In this document: positions 37,201 to 49,200 of the stretch, in pieces
How the letters are laid out: each line of letters begins with the position of its first letter
How positions within the stretch are numbered: position 1 is the stretch's first letter
Source of the DNA: Hetaerina americana
Lineage: Eukaryota; Arthropoda; Insecta; Odonata; Calopterygidae
DNA: 64,000 nt
Direction of reading: 5' to 3'
Assembly: GCA_022747635.1 (NCBI GenBank)
Contig: JAKTNV010000001.1
Span: forward strand, 28,375,990 to 28,439,989
Notes under the pieces: model-generated
Told to the model about the DNA's origin: nothing
The model's input: the letters and a program-made list of their open reading frames with translations, nothing else
Databases searched by the model: none
Made by a program: the position numbers and the translations under genes

Positions 37201-40200
37201 ACTAGTTCTGGACACAGGGCTATGAGATTTGGGTTCTGGTGACAGCTTTCTTGGGGTACTTTGGTTATAATCCAAATGACTTTTGGAAACACAATTCCCA
37301 TTCAGACGAGAAGCCTGGTTACTCGATGAATAATTACTGGATGTGGTTTGATTTGATGATTTAATATCAAAAAACACTTTTTCTCTGGAAGAGAATATAC
37401 AAATACATTTCAGTTAACAGGAAATTCTTTCACACTCTGTTTAGTTAGCCAAACATTGACAGCCAATCATGGAGATTTCCATTTATTGGTATGTGCATAT
37501 CTAACTGATTTTCTCATAATATTATATTTGTATATATCATAATAGTACATATCATGCTTGACCTCTGACCCTCCCTCCAATCTCTCAGAATCATAATGCT
37601 TACAAAAACAACTATTCAATACATCTTAGCTGAGGGCCAAGTGGTCTTCTATCTCATAAATCAGACAGTGCTCATGCATGTGATCCAGACCATGAAGGGG
37701 AAAAAAATGCTGATGTAGGTCTATGTCTGGAACCAGCTGCTTCTTCCCCTCATGAATTATTTTAGGTTCCCATAAGGCATCTTTTTAACATTTCTGATCC
37801 CAAACAACCATGCTAAGAGATCTGATGGGCCAGCCTTAGCATCTAATACACCCTATTCCAATGGCTTTTGGTAGAAAAGGACCAGATGCACACATTGATT
37901 ATCATTCTTAGCTCATGTGTTTCTCTGGTGAAAATGCAAGTCTCTATTCTCATGTCCGAGTATAATGTTCCTTCCTCATTGAAGGTTAAAAGTCATGTTT
38001 TCAACGAAGTATCAACTCCTTAAATGAATTGTGCAATGCATTTATTTAAAAATGCACATGTATGCTATTGTGGGCTGATATCAATAATGTCTAAAAACAA
38101 TCTTTACTACTCTTGCTTTCTTATTAAACTGATATTTGGCCATTGGCTTGGCAAGAACAGATTTAAACAAATCAGGAATTCTCAACATTCAGTCATAATG
38201 AATCCAACTCTGATTCTTTAGATAGATTACAAAAAAAAGACCTATTGTTACATATCTTTTAGAAAAATACGAAAGTTTATTACTCAGGTATGAACTCTCT
38301 CTTGATGCAGGGAATATACCTTAGAAGGGATGATTGAGGTTCAGAACATATAACCGAGGCAAACTGGTGAAGTATGGATTATTGATATCAATGATGAGTA
38401 AGAAGGAAATGGTATACAGTGAACTCTCGATTATCCATGTGCAGACCATACTATTACCTTCCTAACACCTCAAAATTTTAAAAATTTGTAATCATGATAT
38501 AATTAAATGAATTCATGCTGCTTCTGGGAATTAAAGTCATGTTGGTGAGTTGGACAACTGTTTCGCCCCCAGTCCACGAGGCGTCTTCAGGTCGAAGTGA
38601 CCCGCGTTGCCATTCACCCACTATATATATACGAGGGTCATCCGGAAAGTAGTACCCGTTCGTGAAATAAAGACACAAAAGTAAATATTAACAAACATAA
38701 AAAATTTTATTTGAAAGAGGATACTTTAAACTACTTCTCAACATAATCTCCAAGCAAATTAAGGCATTTGTCATAACGTGTGACAAGTTTCTGTATTCCT
38801 GCTGCATAGTCCTTCGCCGCCAGCTCATTGAGATACGCGAGGGACCCATCTTGCACAAATTTTTGCATAATGCAGATGGTGTTTAACAATTTCATGAACA
38901 ATTGTTCGAGAAACATTGGGAAAATGCTCACAGATGTCATCAATTGTGACGCGCCGATCGTTCCTCACGAATTCGTCAACTGAGCTCACCAGTTGGTCTG
39001 TAATGACAGACGGTCTCCCCGAACGCTCATCGTCGTGTGTGTTCCCCCTCCCCATGTTGAAGTTGCGACACCACCGCCGAACAGACGACTCGTCCATTAC
39101 ATTGTCTCCATACACCTCCTTTAATTGGCGATGAATATCACATGGGCGAACGTTTCTTGCATTGAGGAATTTAATCACTGCCCTCACTTCACAACTGGCG
39201 GCGTTCTCAATTTTTTTAAACATTGTAAACAATCACAGAAACAACACAGGCAATGCTAGCGTCACGCAACTTGGCTCAGAGAAGGCAGACAAGCCACTGA
39301 AGCTATCTGACCTCGTCCAGCGGCTACTCGCGTCGTCAGCACTTCATGCGGCACGAACGGGTACTACTTTCCGGATGACCCTCGTAGGTGATGCCAGCTG
39401 GCTGGCTGGTATTTGTTGCTTGATCGAACTTGATCTTGTATCTGGGTTCCGACCATGCATGTTCAGCAATTGCCGTCGGAACTGTTTTTTATCTGCGGCC
39501 CTTTGGTTCTCTTTAGTCCTGTATCTGATGGACCGTCCTGTTTGGCCGACATAGGACTTCCCTCACGTGCACTCAATCTCATATAAACCTTCCTGCATGA
39601 GATCCGGGATTCGGTCCTTTGGCTTAGGTATTATGTTACTGATTTTCTAGCCGTGGAGAACCTAGTTGTTATACTATATTATGCTCTCGTAGTAGCTTAC
39701 TTATCTTTTCAGCCGTTTTGGCATAATACGGGATGATAGCATATGTTGTTGGTTTTTCTTTTTCAGGATTCTCCTTGCTCTGTTTCTTGGCCAGAATCCT
39801 GTCTTCCATCAACTCCATCTTTTTTGGCGGTCCTTTCTTGGACCAATTGTTCAGGGTATCTGTTTTTCACCAGTGCTGAGATAAGGTATCTCTTTTCTGA
39901 TGGGAGCGATTCGGCATCTGAGATGGTGTAGGTGTCATGAACTAGTGTATTTACTAGCGAACTCTTCTGGCCGGGATGGTGGTGTGATTACGCATCCAAA
40001 TACCGGTCAGTATGGGTTTTCTTGCATTATACTGCATGGCCAAGGCTGCCATTAGGTTTTCTGGTCACTAACACATCTAAAAAGGGCAAATTCTGCTCAA
40101 TTTCCATGATAAATTTTATGGCAGGATGTTACTGATTTAGGTGGTTCAGGAACAATTCTAGTTCTTCCTTCCCATGTGGCCAGATGACAAAGGTGTCATC

Positions 40201-43200
40201 GACATAAAGGATCCAAAGAGATGGTTTCTTTGGGTTAGCCTTTATTGCCTTCTCCTTAAAATTCTGCATAAAAATGTCAGCTACTACAGGGGAGAGAGAT
40301 GATCCCATAGCCACACCTTCCTTCTGCTGAAAGTATTTGTCATTCCAAAGGAAGTATATGAGTTCCTGAGGCAGAATTCTGTGAGATCCAGGAAATCCTT
40401 TGATAATCCTTCCGAGGTGAGTTCTTTGATGAGCAGCATTGAGTCATCAATGGATGTATTCGTGAACAGAGAGACTACATCAAAGGTTACTAGCACATCT
40501 CATTCATTAACTTCGATATTCTTGATGGCGCAAATAAATTCTGGAGTTTTTCATGGACGAGTCGGTTCTTCCGGCAAAGGATTGGAGAGAATATGCAATG
40601 TATTATGCCAGCTTGTAGGTAGGCACGTCGATTTTGCTGACGATGGGTCGTAAGGGGACGCCCTCCTTGTGAACCTTAGGTAGTTCATACAGACGCGGTG
40701 GTTAGGCTGCCAATGGAAAGAGTCTCCATTTATCTTCCATTGGAATGGATGACCGTTTGATTTTCTCCCTAGTGTATCGTTCTATTTTTGCCGTTGGGTC
40801 ACTTCTCAATTGGAAATAGGCACTGCTATCCAATAGGGCTGCAATTTTGTTGTGGTAGTCCTCTTCCTTCATGATTACCGTAGCATCCCCTTATCTGCAG
40901 GTAGGACAAGAATTTCCTTATTGTCACACAGTTTTTCCAATGCTTTGCATTCTGCAGTGGTAGTATTGGGCCTGGGTGGTTTTGCCTCACGGAGGATTTG
41001 AGTGACATCCTCCCTTATCTCATTGGCTAGATTCTTAGGTAGCTTCCACACTGCATCTTTGACTCCTATAATGATGTTTTCTTCAGGAATCTTCTTTGGA
41101 GTGATGGCTAAGTTGAGGCCTTTGGACAGGATGAAGCAAATATTTTCACTCAATATCTGCTCCGTCAGGTTGATCAGCGTCCAACTTGCGGCAATTGCCA
41201 CACATGCATGGTCAAAACCCGGACACACGATCAAGTTTGATCAAGCAAGAGTGCTGGCAAGAGAAGGGATTATTTCCCGAGACTGATAAGAGAAGCAGTT
41301 GAAATAATTATGAATCCAAGCAAATTCAACCATGAGGACGGCTACACCCTGGCTCCCACATGGAAAAGGGGGATTCCCATTGACTGCCAAGAAAGAGCCA
41401 ATCAGAGAGCTCCCGGCCAGCCAGCATCACCTATACATAGCGGCCAAATCGCAACGCAGATCACTTCGACCAGAAGACGTCTCCATGACTGGGGGTGAAA
41501 AAGTTGTGCATCGACTCACCTACACAATGGTAATTCCCGGCAGCAGCATGAATTCATCAGATAGACGTCGCAGAAGCCTAAGGTTTAAGATAATTAATTG
41601 CTTTGAAACTTCAATATATTTTTCTTAAATACCAGTTTGAAATACCTGTAATTTCTTTTAAGAAATGTTAATATCACAGAATGAAACATTTAATGTTTTC
41701 ACTTGAATATTTTTGTACCATCAGTACTTTCCTAATATTGTTTTCTTCACATTCATCAGCCGTGAGAATTCCATATTCTCGTTTCAGGCGAGCAAAACTT
41801 GACCTTACAATTACATAGTATAGCTTCACTATGCTACAAATAGGTCATTAACTATCTATGGTGCATAATTTTAATCAGTATCATATGATGAATATGAATC
41901 CATATCAGGGATCCGTTGCCAATATTTATCCTTTGCTAGTCATTTGTGACTACATTTTCCCCTGGCTACATGATTGGTTTAGGTCTCTATGAAAAAAAAG
42001 TCCTGCTTTTCACTTCATGAAAGTTTAGTGTTCAGTGATTCTGTAATTCCACCCATATGAAAATGGCTGAAAAATGAAAAAAAAATGTTCTTTCCATTGC
42101 TTTTAAACTTGAATTAAGTATTTTGGGGTATAATAAATGCATGGGAGGAGTGGATAAATCACACATGTATCTGCATGCTCTCCCCTACAGAGAAAAACTA
42201 CTAAGAGAAGGAAAAAAGTTGTTCTATAGTTATTCAATAGCACTCTATTTAACTCTTTCATAATTTACAAACAGAGGTTAGTCTTTTGAATGTCAGGTAC
42301 TATACCAAAGGATTGGCATTATATACCTGGTCATCAACAAGTAATGGCATTCAAAATTTTACTGCCAACTCACTAGGCAACCTTATTCTACCATGAGAGA
42401 AAATGAAATTTACATGAAGCAAAAGGCAATTAGTGAGAATCGGTAAAAATTGGCAATCTCAACTACAGAGACGAATATTTTGCATAGATCAAATACTAAA
42501 TTAGTTGATTTACAAAATTTATTTATTACATCTCAAATGATTCTTGAACATTCTAAATGCACTAGCATTTAATATAAAATTGACTAGCATGTAAATCTAA
42601 AATCTAATGCAAAAATTAACAAAATGCAAAAATCCTAAGCAATGGCCACTAACCTTTCTTTTGCTGGCGGTAGGGCTGTTGAATTTGAAGTATAGTGAGA
42701 GTTGGATGACGTTGTAGATGAAAATGATGGCACAGACGTCGCTGCAGCATTCAAAGGCCTCGGAGACGGACCAAATAATGCCTTTGGGCGATTTGTCGGC
42801 ATAGCAAACGAACGAGACTTCTCAGTGGGAGTAGACAAACCCCCATTTGAAGTGAATACACTTGAAGTCGACTTCATGGGTGTATAGCTGGACGAGGTCT
42901 CTTCACGAGGAGGAATCATTTCATACATAAGGATATAAGCATTTGCTTCAAGAGACCCATGTAAAGGTACCTGGTGGACCTAGAGGAATTAAATAAGTTT
43001 TAAGAAATAAATTAACTATTATTACTACACTGGATTGTTATTAAGTTTCATTTTACCATTACAGGAAATAAATGGAGTACATGGTAAATAGATAAGGCAC
43101 TGATATTGATGCTACTTCATTAAATTTTTAAATGCTTGATCTCATTCAAAATACATAATATGAAATAAATAATGTAGGTTTTCCCACAAGTTAGCCATTA

Positions 43201-46200
43201 TAAGGGATTAAAAGAGATGTTTTAGAACAGGTGGGCAAGCCATTTGCTAAATGGATCATTTGAGTTACTCAGAATCATTCATGATACAATGGCAGGATTA
43301 GCCTTTCGGGTGCCTATCACAATTTAATATTGCTTTATACCTAGTCAAACAACAATATACATTTTACAATTGCCAACTTATGCTCATATATCATATTTAT
43401 TCTTTAATTAAATCTTAAACAATGAATTTTACATGTGTTATATGCTCTCATTTCTATTCTCCCCACTAAATATGAATAGCATTGTAAGACTTACCACTAA
43501 TTTACACAATTTTGCACCGAACTTTTAATCATAACAGGGTATGGCCAGACAAAATTCAATTTGGAATTCCCACTATTGCATACCACATGTAGAGGTTGCC
43601 ATTGGCACCCAAATAACCTTGATTTATTTACTTAACAGTCATAACCCCAAAACAGTCACAATGCGGAGAACAAGTGTGGAGTATAACCGGAGAGGTATGA
43701 TTATTGAAAGTGTACGAGCTGGTTGCTCAGCTACAAAAATTATTCACTTCTCAAATTTTCCAAAAATTTTTAGATTTGGTACCCAAGATCGACAGCATAT
43801 AATTTCATTGCAAAGTAAAATGAGTCGGAAAAGTCCAACAATGGTTTTGCAACACCAGGGAGAAACAATTGTCGTCGTAGTCAGAGTGAGTGAAGAGACT
43901 AGGCATCGAATCATCAAGGAGGACCTCCACTACAATTCTTACACCATTAAAATAAGACAGATGCTTTCCTAAGCCGCCACGGAAAAGCAAGTTGAATGTT
44001 GCAACCTACTTCTGCATTCCCTAAAAAAAGAATTCTGCTGGACAAATCAGAATCTTTTTAGCAAATATTTTTGTACTGAGGATGCTAAAACCAATCGTAG
44101 AAATGACCAATGGCTCACCCATGACCCTGAAGATGCATCCATTGTTTCCAGAGCAAAATTTAGTCAAATGTTCAATTGCTAGGAGTATTGTTCAGTGACG
44201 GTGGTGTAATGCCACCGCATTTCTTCAGCAAGGGGGAAAATATCAACAAAGAAGTTCATTTGTGTGTGCTGATAAAGGTAGTGAAGCTGAGGATGGAAAC
44301 TGTCGTCTTGAAGGCTGTATGTTTTCCAGCAGGATGGTGCACCAACCCATAAAGTCATTTGGTGAAAAATTGGTTGTTCGACGTCAATATGTTTTGGTCC
44401 AAAGAATTCTGGCCTCCTAACAGCCCAGATTTAAATCTGCAGGGGTACTATATGTGGGATTGGTCGAAAGGGTTACCTTCAAGTCCATACATCCAAATTT
44501 TGCATCATTGAGAGCCATTATTGAAACGACATTTGCTGACATGGAATGTGGCATTTTAAAATGGGCCTGCGACTGCTTCAGTCCAAGAATGGGTCTCCAG
44601 CAAGTGGGGGATACATTGAATAAATTTGTTGTTTTGATCATAAAAACAATTAAGTGCAAAAATGTTATTAACATTTTCATTTTTGTATTGAAAAACGTTT
44701 GAAAAAATTTGTTTAATTCGTCTGGATTTTGGTGCCGCACCCTGTACATAGACAAATGCATTTAAGTCAATGGTGAGATCAAAAATAAACTTTAAGCTCT
44801 GGGGTACAGCACATAAAATACAGTGAAAACAAAAAGGAGGACAAAAACTAACTAATCTTTACTATCACCCAGTAAAATAAATTCTTTCACCTGAGTAAAC
44901 CAGCATTTTTAATCCATTCAAATACTGCAACAAAGTCATTTGCCATGATACAGGCGACCAAATCAGAACTTAAGCATAGAACGGAATCACATTATTTGTT
45001 ATGTATGGTGAAATAATGATCATGGTAATATTATCCTCTTTTATGAATAAACATTTAATTGAGGGAGGTATGGTAGTCCTGTGGGTCAAGTGTTGGCTGA
45101 CCATAGGCCCCAGTTGCCCTACGTTACTCCAGGTGATGCCTCTCAGCACCCTCAGCCACACCTAAGCAAAATGATTTTGTGGACACCAGATTTTCCTGGG
45201 AAACCACAAGCAGCACAGGTAAAGGGACTGGACTCCCACCCTGATGTGTGATTTCACCAGCTGTATAATGCTTAGTATTGGGTGAGCTCTACCCTCGCTC
45301 ATTAAACTAACCCTTGGGTTGAACACTAAATTTATGCATGGCATATGTTTGAGAAACTTGACTTTATTTGCCACTTGTAAAACAGTTTTCATTTCATTTA
45401 AATGGAGTATCCCCAGCATCTAATATAAATGCATCATAAGAAATATTTTCCTTACACACTCGAGAAGCAAAATTATTCTGATTAGTGAATGCATTAAATT
45501 AATTCAACAGAAGGACATAAATAAAGTACCTTTCCTAGAAATGCACCTTTAATCAAGTCTAAGTTAGTTAAATACTTACATATGTGTCATCAAACTCATA
45601 GAAATCTCCACTTGGACTCCTTGCAGTGGCAGTGTAATGACCACTATTCATTGAAGCACCAGAATGACTGACAATGGATGTCAAATGATACATCAATGGA
45701 GTCTGACGCTGACTGCAATGTGATGAATTAAACTGTCCTGGATGCTTGTTGTGCAAGTAAGGTGACATGTCCAGCTTTTCTGGGTATGAAACATGCTTGA
45801 CAAGTTTGCCACCCATTACAGTAAATCTGTCATGGAAAATAAATATTTTTTAATGAATGTGTACCAAAAAAGAATAATAGATAGTAAGTTAAATCCACCA
45901 TCATCAAATTGAAAATACACCTTTTATGTCAAAGGTCAAATAATAGCAAAGTAATTTCTTGAAAAATATAAGGAGCAATTCACCAGAGGGTAATAGCAAC
46001 AATTATGTAATTAATAGCTGCTAAGTTAATCCAATGGTTTGCTCAACACTTGTTGCTAAATTCCTTATTACCAGGTAGTTAAAGTTAAATTAGACAGGAA
46101 AATGCAGCAACGCGAATATGAGGAGGCAAAAATGCAGAACGCGAAGGACATGCATATTAACATGACTTGGTGGAAGATAACTTAACAATTAAGACATTTT

Positions 46201-49200
46201 TCCAAATTATTTTTAAATTACCAATCCACTGCTATACAATTAATATATGCAATGTATTATTTTTAAAAATAGGATAATTACAAGGTATATTTACCTTTTA
46301 AGCTGAATACAGAGGACCTTAGGGGCAATTTGTATTGAGCTCCTCTTTACACAATGCCCCTTAACATGGCATTTTCCACATTTGTAAGCATCCCCTCCTT
46401 CACCTCCAACACCACCATCATCACCCTCTAAGCTTTCACGGCTGAAGAATAGTTGCAATGCATCATCCAATGATGATGTCCGTCTTATGTCTAACATGAG
46501 GTCCTGAAAGTGCTGGAATGTTGTTGAAGTGCCTTTGCAATCAAGACAACAAACTGAAATGCAATAAAAAATAAGAGTATAAATAGCAGCTAGAATTAAT
46601 TAACAAATAATTTCAGGCGACTGGATATGCCATGCCATAAGCAAATGTTTCTTATTTCTTTTATAGTGCATTTTATAATTGGGTAATTTAAAATTTTTCC
46701 TCTGTGAGACAAAATAGGTCACAGCTATCTCAAGAAAGACAGAAAATTAATGCCAAGTCTGGCTCACAGTGCATTTTTTGTTAGTGGCTACCTAGTGAGA
46801 TCTCTTGCTGGTTCTTTGCTGCTGAGCTTGTTTCGTTGATGACTGCTTGTTTACATGGACACAGCTCATTATTATTGATAGTTAAGGATTCTGCCATGTC
46901 TAGATAATGCTCTGTAGGTGATTTTGGTTGTCAGAGGATTAGCACACCATAAGGGGAAATAGTCCGAGCAGCCTGAGACAAATGGGCATGTTAATGCATG
47001 TATATGCTAGGGTAATCCCACCATTGGGTTCTTCAAATTTTTAAGAAACAGAAATATATGTTTATTTTCAATAACTGATGCATCATTTTAACCTTTTGCA
47101 CTCGGATGTCGAGTGTGACTCGACACGGTTAGCAACGGCAGCAGCTCGTATGTCGAGCCACACTCGACACGGAGTTTCACCACGAGGGGAATTGGGATTT
47201 TTGTCTATTTTTCCAATATCTTTTCTTGTTATCATCTGCATGAAAGGAAAAGGAAAGTTAAAGGTTAATTAATAGCATGGCTTGTTTTATAAATGAATAG
47301 TATCGACCCATGATGTCGTCGTCCACATAAATGCCGTCTCCCAAAGGATGCCACCACCTATGCAGATGTTTTTTGTGATCTATTTACTGTGTTGTAAGTT
47401 CTTTTTCATTTGTATTGTTTGCTTTTTATTACTTGGAAGTCAGCTAAATGTAAAGCAATGTCTTTTAGAGATTATCGGTGCCTGAAAAAAGATTGCCAGA
47501 ATGTAAAGTTACCTCAGTCAGCTGATCCTTAGTTCATTGCTTTCTAGTTTTGACTCTTTCATTTCCTTTTCTCCCTAGTGTCCGCTGTCTCATCAAACAT
47601 TCTGCCTACTCTTTTCCTATCTATTGCATAGTCAGGAATCTTGAGTAGGAGGGTCCAAGATACGATCTATTATATTCATAGTAAAACACGATCCTTAGGC
47701 CTTTTCCTGGAGTCATGCTTTTTTGAGGTTGCATCATCCTCCTGTGGTAAAAAAACCTTCCTTATCTTAGTCTCCGAGGTTTACTTACATTTCTAGAAGC
47801 ATAACGCAGGTGTTTTCCCTAATGACAGAGGGTTCTCTTACAACAGATGCTTTCCCTTTGGACGAATGCTTTGCCAGCTAGTAGTTGCTCATTCTGAACG
47901 ATTTTCCCCTCCTCACGACGGATAAGTATTCCAAAGAATTAGAAAGCAGCTGTTTCATGAGGAAAACTCTAAAATGGTGGCGTAAATTGTTTTTCTGGGG
48001 GCTTCAGGTCAGTGTTGTAAATTGATTTATATTGTATAAAGAATGCCAACAAAGAAAAAATTAAAAACCGATCTCGCATGTGAAATTTGTTAGGAAACAA
48101 GTACACAATCTCTTTGGAGAATTCCGAGATGGTACACAAACGTCCAGGGTTAGATTACCATCCACAAACATAGAGCAACGTTTAGATGGAAAACTCCATA
48201 TAATCACACCTCGCCCTAACAAAAAACATAAAGATTGTGCAGTTAGCTCTGACCGAAAAATCAAAGGAGGAAGAAGAGAGACGATATATATCTGTGAGAC
48301 GTGTGAATGTAAACCAGGTCTTCATGTTGGCGAATGCTTCCAAAAATATCATACCATGAAAAATTATAGTTTAAATTAAGGTTTATCAATAAAGTTATCA
48401 ATGATTATGTCAAAAAATCCTAATAAATAAGTTTGTATGAAAAGAAACTTCAGTTTTTCATTCTAGTGCCATGCTTAGCTAATTTGGGGTATTTAAAAAA
48501 TTGAATCCAGAGTAGACTAAGGCAATCGAGAAAAAAGCACCCGAGTAAAAAGGGTTAAAGCTTGGGCATTCCTCCATTTTTCAATGTAATTGTCATTTCA
48601 GTCGATGCATTTTTACAGGTGATGGGGTACTTTTTGAACGCCCATGTCATACCACATCACCACTAGGTTGTTGAAGAAGAAGAAGTGGATGCCATCTTTC
48701 ACCTTGTTAACATAGCTTGTTTAGGTTGACAAAACCTGGGTGCTCCTCTTTACACCTGAGACTGAACAGTGATTACACGAGTGGCAAATTTCCTTTTTGC
48801 CCAAGCCGCAAAAATTCAAACACAAGAGTCTACTGGCAAAATCTTAACAAATGGGATAGAAATGATATTGTTGGTCCACTTCATAGGACAACAATAAATA
48901 CTGACTGGTATAGTGAGAGACTAGAACAACTCAGATGGGTAATCCAGAAGCAGAGAAGAGGAATGTTGAGCAAGGGCATATTACAACACTCGCCCTCATG
49001 TCACCCATCAAACTGTCACTCTTATGCAACAGTTTAGATGTGACTTCATCATCCATCCACCCTTTAGCACAGACTTAGTGATAAACACTTGTTTCCCAAG
49101 TTGAAAGAACATTTGGCTGGAGGGCAATTCAGTGGCAATGACTAGGTGAAAGAGAGGTCCCTTAACAACATGGTGGCAAACTTAAATGACATGGGCACAA

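Larger units (their letters stand above)
38510..41590 (-). mobile_element. Penelope-like element (reverse transcriptase and GIY-YIG), decayed
   Basis: Minus strand, 5' to 3': [11 protein letters not shown] near 41,100; [10 protein letters not shown] near 40,900; [20 protein letters not shown] near 40,660; [17 protein letters not shown] at 40,490; [17 protein letters not shown] at 40,300; [12 protein letters not shown] at 40,200 (active site YVDD); LPFLDVLV near 40,080. Then comes a GIY-YIG nuclease piece [17 protein letters not shown] near 39,550. This order is the signature of Penelope-like elements. Frameshifts and stops break it. The terminal regions (38,510-38,630 with 39,387-39,480, and 41,170-41,560) are inverted copies of each other. 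Confidence 0.88.
38418..42120 (+). mobile_element. Tigger/pogo 5' part (copy 2), split by a Penelope-like insertion
   Basis: The left piece (38,418-38,510) starts CAGTGAACTCTCGATTATCC, a classic Tigger-type end, and aligns with 23,247-23,330. The right piece (about 41,600-42,120) aligns with 23,370-23,830, sharing for example TCATATGATGAATATGAATC and ATAATTCCACCC-like blocks. It ends with the frame ATGGCTGAAAAATGA (MAEK then a stop), matching the transposase start of copy 1. The intervening 3.1 kb is the Penelope-like element described separately. Confidence 0.75.

Noticed and set aside
36876..37242. Plus-strand ORFs of 62-72 codons
   Set aside because: Antisense shadows of scny exon 10.
40381..41628. 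Several plus-strand ORFs of 62-98 codons
   Set aside because: Antisense to the Penelope-like reverse transcriptase or its terminal arm.
42702..42887. 61-codon plus-strand ORF
   Set aside because: Antisense shadow of scny exon 9.
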